From Acinetobacter lwoffii (GTDB taxonomy: Bacteria > Pseudomonadota > Gammaproteobacteria > Pseudomonadales > Moraxellaceae), in NCBI RefSeq assembly GCF_019343495.1, contig NZ_CP072549.1:2294001-2358000 (forward strand): 64,000 nucleotides of DNA, given 5' to 3'. Positions 8,543 to 17,592 of the stretch are shown piece by piece. Each line of letters starts with the position of its first letter. Within the stretch, counting starts at the first letter, position 1. The notes beneath the pieces were generated by a model. The model was not told where the DNA came from, searched no databases, and was given only the letters and a program-made list of their open reading frames with translations. A program made the translations under genes and the position numbers.

Positions 8543-9811
8543 CACTGCTGTCCCATAGTTTGCTTTAAATAAAAAAACCTGAGTCCTAACAGTTAAAATA
8601 TGAGTGCAAACAAACACTTTAACGACCAGGATTCAGGTTTTGTCACATCAGAATACCGTATTTCATGAGCTAATTAAACCTGTTGTGCGACAGGATTTTG
8701 AACAACTTGCTAAAGTACACCATGTTGGACAGAAATTTAGAGCGGCTTCCCGGTGGGATCAGTTTATTGCCATATTGATGTCTCAATTCTCTTGTAGACA
8801 AAGTCTGAGAGATATTCAATCCAATTTGGAGTGCCAACAGGAAAAGCTAAGTCATCTCGGAGCAAAGTCTATTCCCCGAAGCACGCTGGCACGAATCAAT
8901 GAGCAGCAGCCTGCTGCCTTGTATCAACAGCTATTTCACAAGTTGCTTAAATACTATGAACACTCAAAAGTAGCTCATAAATTTCGCTTTAAGAATCCCT
9001 TGTATTCCTTGGATGCCAGTCATATTGACCTGTCGCTTTCCTTATGTGAATGGGCCAAAGTTCACGACTCAAAAGCCAGCATGAAACTCAGCATAGGATT
9101 GAATCACAGCAATGATATTCCTGAGTTTGTTGCAGTTGAAAATGGCAAAGAAAATGACATGGTACAAGGCCGCAAATTCCAGTTTCCTGCTGGCAGCATT
9201 GTAGTTTTTGATAAAGGCTATGTCGATTACCAATGGTATGCAAATCTGACTGCTCAAAACATTGGATTTGTCACACGTTTTAGGCCTAAATCTGTGTATC
9301 AGGTGATCCAGCAACATCCAGTGCTTGAATCCAAAGGTATTCTAAAAGATGAAACCATTCAGCTGAATAGCGCACATGCCCTAAAAAGAAAAGCCCCAGT
9401 GTTAAGAAGAATTGAATATAGAGATCAGCAAAGTGGCAAGCACTTTAGCTTTCTCAGCAATAACTTTCATTTAGCCGCCTCCACCATTGCGGCGATTTAT
9501 AAAGATCGTTGGAAAGTTGAGCTGTTCTTTAAGGCGATTAAGCAGAATCTCAAATTAAAAGCGTTTCTAGGCCGCAGCAGGAACGCAATTCAGACACAAA
9601 TCTGGATTGCGATGATCGCCTATTTATTGGTGAGTTTCGCTCAACATTTAGGGAAAACAGGTTGGACAGTTCAACGTTTACTCAGAATAATTCAAGTGAA
9701 TTTGTTTGAAAGAAGAACTTTAAAAGCTTTATTTTCACCCGATAAAATACCCATAAAACAAGAGGAAGCTCAAATGAGCTTCCTCTTGTGAAAAATTGTG
9801 GGACAGCAATG
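8543..9811 (+). mobile_element. IS4-family insertion sequence, copy 1
   Basis: The element is 1,269 bp long. The ends are CACTGCTGTCCCATAG on the left and the complement of CATTGCTGTCCCACAA on the right. A 10-bp target duplication, GGATTTCCTC, lies at 8533-8542 and 9812-9821, so this copy is a simple insertion. The 3' part carries a perfect 14-bp-stem palindrome (9759-9788) and the 5' part an inverted repeat around the transposase start (8574-8641). The same element recurs at 41978 and 43660. The target is the foot of an intergenic hairpin. Confidence 0.95.
8604..9791 (+). CDS. IS4-family DDE transposase, copy 1
   Basis: A transposase of 395 residues. The catalytic aspartates are in YSLDASHIDLS (about 160) and VVFDKGYVDY (about 225). 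The catalytic glutamate is in the Y-(2)-R-(3)-E-(6)-K signature YKDRWKVELFFKAIK (about 320), which defines the IS4 family. The start is GTG at 8604, placed in the loop of a hairpin. The last codons and the stop overlap the terminator-like palindrome at the right end. The protein is identical to those at 41998 and 43721, which implies very recent spread. Confidence 0.95.
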   Translation: MQTNTLTTRIQVLSHQNTVFHELIKPVVRQDFEQLAKVHHVGQKFRAASRWDQFIAILMSQFSCRQSLRDIQSNLECQQEKLSHLGAKSIPRSTLARINEQQPAALYQQLFHKLLKYYEHSKVAHKFRFKNPLYSLDASHIDLSLSLCEWAKVHDSKASMKLSIGLNHSNDIPEFVAVENGKENDMVQGRKFQFPAGSIVVFDKGYVDYQWYANLTAQNIGFVTRFRPKSVYQVIQQHPVLESKGILKDETIQLNSAHALKRKAPVLRRIEYRDQQSGKHFSFLSNNFHLAASTIAAIYKDRWKVELFFKAIKQNLKLKAFLGRSRNAIQTQIWIAMIAYLLVSFAQHLGKTGWTVQRLLRIIQVNLFERRTLKALFSPDKIPIKQEEAQMSFLL

Positions 9812-9855
9812 GGATTTCCTCTCCTATTAAGGACACGGTTAGAGAGAGATCCAAA

Positions 9856-9889
9856 TAAAAAAAAGCACCATCAGGCGCTTTTTTTATTT
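9856..9889 (-). terminator. Terminator of the SPOR-protein gene
   Basis: AAAAAAAGCACC pairs, with one mismatch, with GGCGCTTTTTTT. It is placed right for the leftward gene ending at 9898. Confidence 0.8.
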
Positions 9890-9897
9890 CTAGAAAT

Positions 9898-10545
9898 TTA
9901 TCTTTTCACGACGATGGAATCAATCCCGCTATTCTGCAAGGTTTGCTGCGCGATAATCGCGGCTTCGGCAGAATCATATGGGCCTGAAACCACGCGATAC
10001 CAGACTTTGCCATTTTCTACACTGCGTACCACATCGGCAGATAAACCATTGAGAATAATTTCGGCACGGCGGGCATCGGCTTGATCTGGATCATCAAAGC
10101 TGCGAACTTGCAGAATATAACTGGCCGGAGCGGCAACAGGTGCTTCGCTGGCTTCTAAGCCAGGCTCAGTTGTGGTCGCCTCAGGTGTAGCCACTTCAGG
10201 TCGAGGTGCTTCTACAATCACTACCGTATCCTGATTTTTGTTTTCAGGGACGGCCTGTTCAGGAATTGGCGTCACTTGTTGCTGTGGCAAGAGATCATAA
10301 AAACGGTAATCTTTATTGGTATCTTCTTCTTGGACAGATTCAGCACTTGTTTGAGTTTTCGGTTTAACTGGTTCCCATGGCTTCCAGAGCATCAGTGCCA
10401 TCAAAAAACTTAACACGATTAAAATGATCACGAGTGTGCCGAGCCAGGTTGGAATAAGTGGCTTTTTAGGCTTATTCGGTCTTTCAGATACACCGCGTTG
10501 CGTTTTTCCAAACACTTGGGATTTTCCTCTTATTAATCGGGACAT
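9898..10545 (-). CDS. SPOR-domain protein, FtsN-like
   Basis: A 215-residue bitopic inner-membrane protein. The short basic cytoplasmic tail (about 1-32) is followed by one transmembrane helix (about 34-54). A Pro/Glu/Thr-rich periplasmic linker and a C-terminal SPOR domain (about 140-215: YILQVRSF, GLSADVV, VWYRVVSGPY) come next. SPOR domains bind denuded septal peptidoglycan, and this layout is that of FtsN. It follows argS on the same strand at a distance of about 330 bp. Whether it is the essential FtsN or one of several SPOR proteins cannot be decided from this window. Confidence 0.8.
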   Translation of the reverse strand: MSRLIRGKSQVFGKTQRGVSERPNKPKKPLIPTWLGTLVIILIVLSFLMALMLWKPWEPVKPKTQTSAESVQEEDTNKDYRFYDLLPQQQVTPIPEQAVPENKNQDTVVIVEAPRPEVATPEATTTEPGLEASEAPVAAPASYILQVRSFDDPDQADARRAEIILNGLSADVVRSVENGKVWYRVVSGPYDSAEAAIIAQQTLQNSGIDSIVVKR

Positions 10546-10711
10546 ATAGAAAAGGCATAACAGCAGTTATGCCCCTACTATCACTTCATCCTATGTGATC
10601 AGGATACAAAAGTCATCCTCTAGATCACAAATCACACAGAATTTTAATTTATCTGTATCTTCAAGCACATAGCTAAAGTTACAAAATGTCTGCTCAGCAG
10701 ATAAACGGCAA

Positions 10712-10882
10712 TGTTTTGCTTACATGCTCACTTCGAGCATAGCTCTTGTCTTGCATCAATGTAAAAGCAGTGCTTTGACTATTTACCTTCTTGCATCAAT
10801 GTAAAAGCAGTGCTTTACATTTCTGCTTCGAGCCTAGCTCTCGCCTTGCGAGCATGCAAAACAGTGTTTTGCTTACATGCTC
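10712..10882. repeat. Mosaic of repeats at the 3' end of argS
   Basis: A 27-bp direct repeat (10750-10776 and 10790-10816, period 40) contains the near-palindrome GTAAAAGCAGTGCTTTAC. An 18-bp unit, TGTTTTGCTTACATGCTC, occurs at 10712-10729 and 10865-10882. A degenerate unit (CTTCGAGC-N-TAGCTCT) occurs near 10731 and 10827. GCAAAACAGTGTTTTGC at 10856-10872 is a perfect palindrome. The second 18-bp copy encodes the last codons and the stop of argS. The remaining DNA back to 10546 shows no gene. Confidence 0.8.
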
Positions 10883-12663
10883 TCAGGAGCTGATACGCCA
10901 AGCAGTTCCAGACCGTTACGCAGTACCTGACGCACGTTCACTGATAACAATAAGCGTGCTTGGGTCAATTCAGCATCATCACCGAGTACTTTATTGTCGT
11001 TGTACCAGCCGTGGAATAATGCTGCCAGTTCTTTTAGGTAGTTACCGATTTGATGCGGCTCATAGCTGTTTGCAGCACGGACCAGAATTTCTGGATAGGC
11101 CGCCAGCTTGGCCAGGATTTCAGTTTCAGCATCAAGCTCCAGCTTAGCCGCTAAATTACGTGCCGCTGTAGCATCAAAGTTAACATTGGTAGACGCTGCT
11201 TTTTCTAACATACGACAGATACGGGCGTGTGCATACTGGATGTAATACACGGCGTTGTCCTTGCTTTGTGACACAGCAAGATCCAGGTCAAAATCAATGT
11301 GCTGTTCAGACTTGCGCATCACGTAGTAAAAACGAGCGGCATCATTGCCGACTTCTTTACGCAAATCACGCAAGGTCACGAACTGACCTGAACGAGATGA
11401 CATTTGTACCATCTCGCCGCCACGCCATAGGCTCACGAACTGAACCAGAAGAACCGTTAATTTTTTCGAGTCATAGCCCAACGCATCAATGGCCGCTTTT
11501 ACACGTGCGATATAACCGTGGTGATCCGAACCCCAGATATCGATGATATCGGTATAGCCACGTTGTAACTTGTTCAGGTGATAAGCGATGTCAGATGCGA
11601 AGTAGGTGGTCTGACCATTACGGCGTTTTACGACACGGTCTTTTTCATCACCGAATGCAGTGGATTTAAACCAGATGTTGCCATCCAGTTCATACAGGAA
11701 ACCACGCTGGTCTAAAGTCTGTAAGGCTTCTTCAATTTTGTCTGTCAATGATTCTTCGCTGAACCATTGATTGAAGGTTACACCAAACTCGCCGAGGTCA
11801 TCTTTAATATCATCTAAGATTGCTTTAAGCGCGGCTTGCAAGAATACGCGGTAGCCTGTGCCAATTAACGCTTGTGAATTAAAGATCAAACCATCAATGT
11901 GTTTTTCTTTATCACCAGACAATACGACTTTATTGCCATCAGCATCTAATTCGGCTGCAAACTGTACATCTTCAGGCACATCTTTATACACGTCGGCCAC
12001 AGGACGGACATAAGCATCGCCATCCTGGTCAATAATGCTTTGTGCAATTTCTTTTACGTAGTCACCCTGGTAGGCATTTTTCGGGAATACCAGTTCCTGA
12101 CCCGTTAATTCTAAGTAGCGCAGATAAGTCGAAGTCGCCAGAATGTCCATTTGACGGCCAGCATCATTGACATAGTATTCGCGATCGACTTTTGCACCGG
12201 TCGCTTCAAGCAAGTTCGCAACCGTCATGCCATACGCAGCACCACGACCATGACCCACGTGCAGGCTAGAGGTTGGGTTGGCAGAAACGAATTCAACCTG
12301 AATACGTTTATCCGCATTGACCTGGGTACGACCATAAGTCGCCTGTTGTGCCTGGATTTGATCAAGGACTGCAAAGCGCTGGTCAGCATTCAGGAAGAAG
12401 TTAATAAAACCAGGACCGGCAATTTCTGCCTTGCTGATATCCGCCACTTCAGGCAGGGCAGCAAGAATTTTTTCCGCTAAATCACGTGGCTTCATACCCG
12501 CAGCTTTCGACGCGATCATGGCAATATTCGACGCAAAGTCACCATGGCTTCGGTCTTTGGTACGCGTCAAATTACTTGTATTGTTCCAGTCAGATGGGAG
12601 TACGCCTTGTGCCTGTAAAGTGTGCACTGCATGATCGAGAGCTGCTTGTATTGCCGTATTCAT
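10873..12663 (-). CDS. argS: Arginyl-tRNA synthetase
   Basis: This class I enzyme charges tRNA-Arg with arginine. It has 596 residues from the ATG at 12663 (M-N-T-A-I-Q). An upstream in-frame start at 12708 would add 15 hydrophobic residues and is unlikely. The HIGH-type motif is HVGHGRG (about residue 130), and the KMSKS counterpart is the degenerate MSSRSG loop typical of ArgRS. The C-terminal DALR anticodon domain is present (YIQYAHARICRML onward). The 3' end, including the stop codon, lies inside a repeated sequence. Confidence 0.95.
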   Translation of the reverse strand: MNTAIQAALDHAVHTLQAQGVLPSDWNNTSNLTRTKDRSHGDFASNIAMIASKAAGMKPRDLAEKILAALPEVADISKAEIAGPGFINFFLNADQRFAVLDQIQAQQATYGRTQVNADKRIQVEFVSANPTSSLHVGHGRGAAYGMTVANLLEATGAKVDREYYVNDAGRQMDILATSTYLRYLELTGQELVFPKNAYQGDYVKEIAQSIIDQDGDAYVRPVADVYKDVPEDVQFAAELDADGNKVVLSGDKEKHIDGLIFNSQALIGTGYRVFLQAALKAILDDIKDDLGEFGVTFNQWFSEESLTDKIEEALQTLDQRGFLYELDGNIWFKSTAFGDEKDRVVKRRNGQTTYFASDIAYHLNKLQRGYTDIIDIWGSDHHGYIARVKAAIDALGYDSKKLTVLLVQFVSLWRGGEMVQMSSRSGQFVTLRDLRKEVGNDAARFYYVMRKSEQHIDFDLDLAVSQSKDNAVYYIQYAHARICRMLEKAASTNVNFDATAARNLAAKLELDAETEILAKLAAYPEILVRAANSYEPHQIGNYLKELAALFHGWYNDNKVLGDDAELTQARLLLSVNVRQVLRNGLELLGVSAPESM

Positions 12664-12922
12664 AATCAGTCGAAAATAGAGATCGCAGAAAAACAGCAAA
12701 TATAGCAAATTTCAGGCTGTTTAGGTAAAAGCATTTCTAGGGAATAAAAAGTAGAGGATCACTTCGCCAGAAGTTTTTGATTAAAGAAAGGTAAAATAAC
12801 CGGATTAATTCCGTGAAAATAAAACCAGTTTTAAGCTCAACATTTCAGATGAAAAAAACAATGCTTCACAGTACAGAATTTGGCTTATATTAGTCATCTG
12901 AAAACAGTAAAAAGAGCATGTC

Positions 12923-13210
12923 GTGGCTGCATCACAACGTCCGACCATTATCGGTCATATTCCCAAACTCCCTGCAAAATGGGCATTGATTATTGTGCCT
13001 TTTATCCTGTCCTGCCTGATGAGTGGCATTATTTCCATGATCAATATGCTGCGCAATCTCGGCTGGATTGATGGATTTATGGCACTCTGGTTTCATAACT
13101 GGATGATTTCATGGGCGATCGCGTTCCCGATTGTGGTGACCTTATTGCCGTTCGTGCGCAAATTCACTGGACTATTGGTCGATATGTCCGGACCTCAGCC
13201 ACCCAAATGA
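12923..13210 (+). CDS. DUF2798-family small membrane protein
   Basis: A 95-residue protein with two transmembrane helices (about 20-42 and 55-80), matching the DUF2798 pattern: PAKWALIIVPFILSCLMSGIIS, then a F-x-x-x-W-M-I-S-W-A-I-A-F-P segment. The start is GTG at 12923; no in-frame ATG precedes it. The gene is divergent from argS. The role of DUF2798 proteins is unknown. Confidence 0.75.
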   Translation: MAASQRPTIIGHIPKLPAKWALIIVPFILSCLMSGIISMINMLRNLGWIDGFMALWFHNWMISWAIAFPIVVTLLPFVRKFTGLLVDMSGPQPPK

Positions 13211-13280
13211 TCATTTTTTAAATCTTAAATTTGAGCTGGCTGGAGTCAATTCTTGAGCATTTTAAAAGTCGGGCTCTATG

Positions 13281-13336
13281 GCGAATAGTGTCATCTTTAA
13301 ATTAGGTATGGAGCGAATAGTGTCATCTTTAAATTA
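13281..13336. repeat. 24-bp direct repeat at the 3' end of the DUF445 gene
   Basis: GCGAATAGTGTCATCTTTAA plus ATTA occurs at 13281-13304 and 13313-13336, period 32. The downstream copy includes the last codons and stop of the leftward DUF445 gene, so the outer copy looks like a duplicated gene end. Confidence 0.85.
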
Positions 13337-14630
13337 AATGCTCTACCGCCGCCCGGATAATCCCGAGCACCAGACCGATACAGGCACCGACCACGACCCC
13401 ATTGACCCGGATCATATGCAGGTCACCGCCGACTTCATTTTCAATCTTGTCGATCATCTCACTTGAATCCCATTCGTGAATGCGCTCGCTGATAAAGCGA
13501 ATCACTTTTTCACTGTACTGGTCACTCAGGTCAACCGCGATAGAGCTCAGACGTTTATTCAGCAGCTCACGAACCGAAGCATTCGAGATGATATTTTCAC
13601 CGACCTGTTGAATGGCAATTCTGAGATTTTCCGCAATACCCGAATCAGGTTTTTGCAAGTCAGCCTTGATCGCATCACATAAAATCACCACCGCACCGCT
13701 GATAAAATCCAGCACCTGTGGACTATCCAGTAAGGCATCTTTGGTTTCATTCAGACGCTGGCTGGCTTCACTGTCATTATCTGCCAGCTGCAACATCCAG
13801 CTATGTCCCATGTTCTCAATTTTAAGTCGCCACGGATGATCTGGATCGGCCAGCATGGCTTCAACCCGCCCGATCACGGAATCAATACTGCGTTGTTGCA
13901 CGTCAATCCCGATCCAGCTGGCGCCTTTGGCCAGTTTCCACACGCCCATTTCCTTAAACAGGTTGCGGGTCAGCTCGCGGGTTTGTTCCGGATGCGAGGT
14001 CATCCAGGCATGTGCCACATCCAGTCCACGCTGTAGCACATCCTGATGGAAATCATTGTCCAGAACGGCATGCAGCATTTCGCTGGCCAGAGTATTGATC
14101 TGGGTATTTTTGACCCATTGCACACTGTTGCTCTGGATAAATCCGGCAATCTGTTCCTGTCCGACAAATTCAAAGATTTTAGGAACCGTCTGTTGAATGA
14201 CCTGAGTCACTTGGACATTATTTTGTGGATTGGCCAGCCAGCGTCCTGCAGCCAGACTCAGGTCGGTACTGTCCAGACTGCGCTGTACAATTTGCGGAGA
14301 AAGAAAATTTTCCTGCACAAAACGGCCCATCGACTCTGCAATACGGGCCTTGTTGCGTGGAATGATTTCGGTATGGTCGCGTAAAAACTTGGGAATGGGC
14401 AATCTGCCAAAAGGGTTACGAAACAGCACGGTAATCGCATACCAGTCCGCAAGACCACCGACCACACCCGCTTCTGCCGAGAGCATCAGAATATGAATGA
14501 GCCAGACATATTCAGGTAGCAATTTGGCTGCCACCATCAATGCCAACCAGGTCAGTACGGCGACCACCAGGGCGATGGTCGCGAAACGTTTACTGCGTTG
14601 TAAGCTCGGGGAGATACTCTCTGTCTGCAT
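13329..14630 (-). CDS. DUF445 (YjiN-like) inner-membrane protein
   Basis: A 433-residue protein. The N-terminal hydrophobic hairpin (about 15-60, including LLPEYVWLIHILMLSAEAGVVGGLADWYAITVLFRNP) is followed by PFGRLPIPKFLRDHTEIIPRNKARIAESMG, the DUF445 hallmark. Then comes a long alpha-helical region and a C-terminal membrane anchor with GVVVGACIGLVLG. Function is not established for the family. It may be co-transcribed with the lipoprotein gene upstream at 14642, which lies only 11 bp away on the same strand. Confidence 0.85.
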   Translation of the reverse strand: MQTESISPSLQRSKRFATIALVVAVLTWLALMVAAKLLPEYVWLIHILMLSAEAGVVGGLADWYAITVLFRNPFGRLPIPKFLRDHTEIIPRNKARIAESMGRFVQENFLSPQIVQRSLDSTDLSLAAGRWLANPQNNVQVTQVIQQTVPKIFEFVGQEQIAGFIQSNSVQWVKNTQINTLASEMLHAVLDNDFHQDVLQRGLDVAHAWMTSHPEQTRELTRNLFKEMGVWKLAKGASWIGIDVQQRSIDSVIGRVEAMLADPDHPWRLKIENMGHSWMLQLADNDSEASQRLNETKDALLDSPQVLDFISGAVVILCDAIKADLQKPDSGIAENLRIAIQQVGENIISNASVRELLNKRLSSIAVDLSDQYSEKVIRFISERIHEWDSSEMIDKIENEVGGDLHMIRVNGVVVGACIGLVLGIIRAAVEHLI

Positions 14631-14641
14631 AGATCATCCTG

Positions 14642-15193
14642 TCAGGAGGGATTGGCCGGTTGCGGTTGCAGCACTGCACCGGATGGACTTAAACCATATT
14701 TAGCCCCAAGTGACTGTAAAATCAAGCGGGCATCAAAGGCATCTTGAGGCGCCTGATTGGCCTTGAAGCATTCAATGGTATAGGCCACCTGGGCAGGATC
14801 CAGAGTCACGGTATAGGGACGGTCATAGAATGGGTCTGGCCAGAACCCCGGATATCGGCGGTAATACCCGTACGGATAAAAGCTCGGTGCCGGATAGACG
14901 ATGGCCTGCCGTGGAGGTTGTTGAGTACGGTTACTTGGATCATTCAGTACCCTGAAGAACTGAAAGCCATTTTGTACGGTAGTCTGTGCGGCTTTGAGCA
15001 GGGTAATTTCTTCAGCTGTGCCAAAGCTCATATTGGGACGGGCCTGAAAGCTGATACGGTAAGTGTTGCTATTGAGGGGAGTGGTACTGTAGCGACCTAA
15101 CTGATCAAATGTTAAGGGCTTTGAGGGTGTGGTTGCACAGCCAGTCAGGCTGATGGCAGCAATCATACTCAATCCCAGTAGCATGTTTTTCAT
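14642..15193 (-). CDS. Lipoprotein of the CC0125/CC1285 type
   Basis: A 183-residue protein. The signal peptide ends in the lipobox LTGC (Cys19), so it is lipidated and anchored in the cell envelope. The mature part contains AEEITLLKAAQTTVQNGFQFF, a feature of the CC0125/CC1285 family, and a Tyr/Pro-rich stretch (YPYGYYRRYPGFWPDPFYDR). The C-terminal portion is conserved-looking but has no motif I can interpret. It is followed closely by the DUF445 gene. Function unknown. Confidence 0.75.
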   Translation of the reverse strand: MKNMLLGLSMIAAISLTGCATTPSKPLTFDQLGRYSTTPLNSNTYRISFQARPNMSFGTAEEITLLKAAQTTVQNGFQFFRVLNDPSNRTQQPPRQAIVYPAPSFYPYGYYRRYPGFWPDPFYDRPYTVTLDPAQVAYTIECFKANQAPQDAFDARLILQSLGAKYGLSPSGAVLQPQPANPS

Positions 15194-15245
15194 GTTCGAT
15201 CTCCTGATGCAATGATCCAGTTCAGACAGCCGGTCTTAAAAAATC

Positions 15246-15785
15246 TTAAAAACTGCTATCGGGCTGGGTCAGGAAAGTAAGTTCTTCATTGGTCGATTCA
15301 CGACCCAGGATTTGGTTCCGATGCGGGTAACGTCCAAAGCGGTCAATAATGACTTTATGCTTTTTCTCGAATTCCAGATTGGTCGGATTGCCCAGACGCT
15401 GAAACAGTTTTAAGGCGAATTCATGAATTAGTTTGGATTCGCTGTGCATAAATGGCATATACAGAAAGGCACGTTGTTCTGGACTGAGCTGTTGATCCAG
15501 GTTCAGGCTGATGGCTTCCTGAGCCAAGGCCAGTGCCAAACTGTCTTGGGCAAAAGCTTGGGGAGAATCACGGAATAAATTTCGTGAAAATTGATCTAGC
15601 ACAATAATTTCGGCCAGCCGACCTTCTGCTGTTTTACGCCAGCCCCAAAGTTCAGCCCGGGCTGCCTGCTGATGAGTGCTCATGAACTGCTGCGCAATAC
15701 TTTGGTCGAATTCATGACTTTGGCTAAACCATAAGGGCTGGCTGTCCGCATGAAACCAGAAGTCTAAAATATCTTGATAATTCAT
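15246..15785 (-). CDS. DUF924-family protein
   Basis: A 179-residue soluble protein. DUF924 features are visible: ILDFWF at the N-terminus, LAEIIVLDQFSRNLFRDSPQAFAQD in the middle, YMPFMHSE, and the closing FGRYPHRNQILGRESTNEE. The fold is an all-alpha, TPR-like one. The biochemical role is not known. It is the first gene of a leftward run with the lipoprotein and DUF445 genes, with a 50-bp gap to the former. Confidence 0.85.
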   Translation of the reverse strand: MNYQDILDFWFHADSQPLWFSQSHEFDQSIAQQFMSTHQQAARAELWGWRKTAEGRLAEIIVLDQFSRNLFRDSPQAFAQDSLALALAQEAISLNLDQQLSPEQRAFLYMPFMHSESKLIHEFALKLFQRLGNPTNLEFEKKHKVIIDRFGRYPHRNQILGRESTNEELTFLTQPDSSF

Positions 15786-15996
15786 AATATTTACAATTCA
15801 TTAGCATCTATTTGTTAATAAAATCACAAATTTTCCATGTCTTATAGAGGAAGTTTGTGTTAAAAATTTGCCAAATTAAAAATCAATAGTTTGCCTGAAA
15901 ACTAGGCAGCCTGTCATGTGCCGGCACGAAATCACGTTATACTGATTAAACCGATGATTTTAATTTAATAATTTAGCCCCCTTAAGCGAGATTGTA

Positions 15997-17574
15997 ATGA
16001 GTCAACCTGAATCGACTTCCCAAAATGTGTTACCGACCTGGGTCGAGTCGTCACTCATCAAAGGCATGCTGCGTGGTATCGAGCGTGAAAGCTTACGTAT
16101 GCAAAGTGATGGTTTCCTGTCACAGGCAGCGCATCCTCGTGCCTTGGGTTCAGCCTTGACTCATCCACATATCACCACGGACTATTCTGAAGCATTGATG
16201 GAGTTTATTACTCCGCCACAGGACAGTATTAAAAAGGCGCTGGACTATCTCAGCGATATTCATGCAATTGTACATCGCCATCTGGAAAATGATGAAAAGC
16301 TCTGGCCTTTGTCGATGCCGTGTATGCTGGACAGCCGCGATGACAGTATTCCGCTGGCACAGTATGGCAGCTCGAATATCGGTTTATTTAAAACCTTGTA
16401 TCGTCATGGTCTAGGTGTGCGTTATGGCCGCCGTATGCAGACGATTTCAGGTGTGCATTACAACCTGTCTTTCCCGGATCATCTGTTCGAGGCCTTACAA
16501 CAGCAGGAACAGGACGAGGCTCTGAAGACATTGAGCTTGCAGGATTATCGCAGTCATCGCTATATGGGCCTGATCCGCAACTTTATTCGTCTGACCCCAC
16601 TGGTGATGTTCCTGATCGGGGCCAGTCCGGCGGTTTGCCAGTGCTTTATGACTGGCCGTGATCATTTCTTGCTGCCATTGGTGAAAGGCACCTTGTATTC
16701 GCCTTATGCGACTGCGCTACGTATGGGACGCTTTGGCTATCAAAACTCTGCGCAGAAACAGCTCGGTATTCACTACAATAATTTGCAGGACTATCTGGAT
16801 GGGCTGCAAAAAGCCGTCAAAACGCCGTATAAACCGTTTAGCCGTTTGGGACTAGATGATGCCAATGGCCAGCCGATCCAGATCAATGATCATGTGCTGC
16901 AAATCGAAAATGAATATTACAGCCTGGTGCGCCCGAAACAGGTGCCGCTTGCCGGTGAAACCCCGTCACAGGCACTGGAAAATCGTGGGATTGCCTATGT
17001 CGAGTTACGTGCAGTCGATGTCAATCCATACAGCCCGATCGGCATTAATGAAGATACGGCCGGTTTCCTTGAAGTGGTAGCCTTGTACTGTTTATTGCAG
17101 GACAGTCCGGCGCTCCTCAGCGATGAACAGGATATTATTGAACAGAATCAGGCCGAAGTGGTGAACCGTGGCCGTGCGCCAAATGCCGCAATTATGGAAA
17201 ATGGCCAGTCTTATCCGATTGAAGATTGGTGTGCCATGCATTTGCAGCGTATGCATCCCTTGGCCAAGCTGTTAAATTCAGCCTATGACACTACTCTCTA
17301 TACCGATGCATTAAAAACCATGATGATCCGGGTCGATGAAGTCGATGCCACCTTGTCTGCCTTGGTGGTGGGTGATACACGTGAACAGGGCGGTATGTGG
17401 CATTTTGGCCAACATCTGGCCCAGCAACATAGCAGTATCTATGAGGAACATCAGCTCAGTCCGGAAACACTGGCTTATTTTGAAGAAATGTCACAAAAGT
17501 CATTGCAGCAGCAACAGCAACTCGAGCAAGATAGCAGCGTCAGTTTTGCTGATTATTTAGCCCAATATCGATAA
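15997..17574 (+). CDS. gshA: Glutamate-cysteine ligase
   Basis: GshA catalyses the first, rate-limiting step of glutathione synthesis. The 525 residues agree with the enterobacterial-type enzyme (about 518). Conserved pieces are GIERESLRM near residue 30, the TDYSEALMEFITPP segment, GVHYNLSFP and YVELRAVDVNPYSPIGI. It lies 18 bp before dsbB, so the two redox genes form one unit. The partner gshB is at 49849, more than 30 kb away. Confidence 0.95.
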   Translation: MSQPESTSQNVLPTWVESSLIKGMLRGIERESLRMQSDGFLSQAAHPRALGSALTHPHITTDYSEALMEFITPPQDSIKKALDYLSDIHAIVHRHLENDEKLWPLSMPCMLDSRDDSIPLAQYGSSNIGLFKTLYRHGLGVRYGRRMQTISGVHYNLSFPDHLFEALQQQEQDEALKTLSLQDYRSHRYMGLIRNFIRLTPLVMFLIGASPAVCQCFMTGRDHFLLPLVKGTLYSPYATALRMGRFGYQNSAQKQLGIHYNNLQDYLDGLQKAVKTPYKPFSRLGLDDANGQPIQINDHVLQIENEYYSLVRPKQVPLAGETPSQALENRGIAYVELRAVDVNPYSPIGINEDTAGFLEVVALYCLLQDSPALLSDEQDIIEQNQAEVVNRGRAPNAAIMENGQSYPIEDWCAMHLQRMHPLAKLLNSAYDTTLYTDALKTMMIRVDEVDATLSALVVGDTREQGGMWHFGQHLAQQHSSIYEEHQLSPETLAYFEEMSQKSLQQQQQLEQDSSVSFADYLAQYR

Positions 17575-17592
17575 AAAATAAGAGGATTCACC

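Noticed and set aside
9069..9317. 82-codon frame opposite the transposase (also at 42472 and 44186)
   Set aside because: It is a shadow of the transposase gene. It recurs only because the IS recurs, and it has no ribosome binding site.
9788..10084. 98-codon frame crossing the right end of IS copy 1
   Set aside because: It is an accidental frame over the IS end and the antisense of the SPOR gene.
10750..10816. A short CRISPR array
   Set aside because: There are only two copies with a 13-bp spacer, no cas genes, and the units are part of a larger repeat mosaic.
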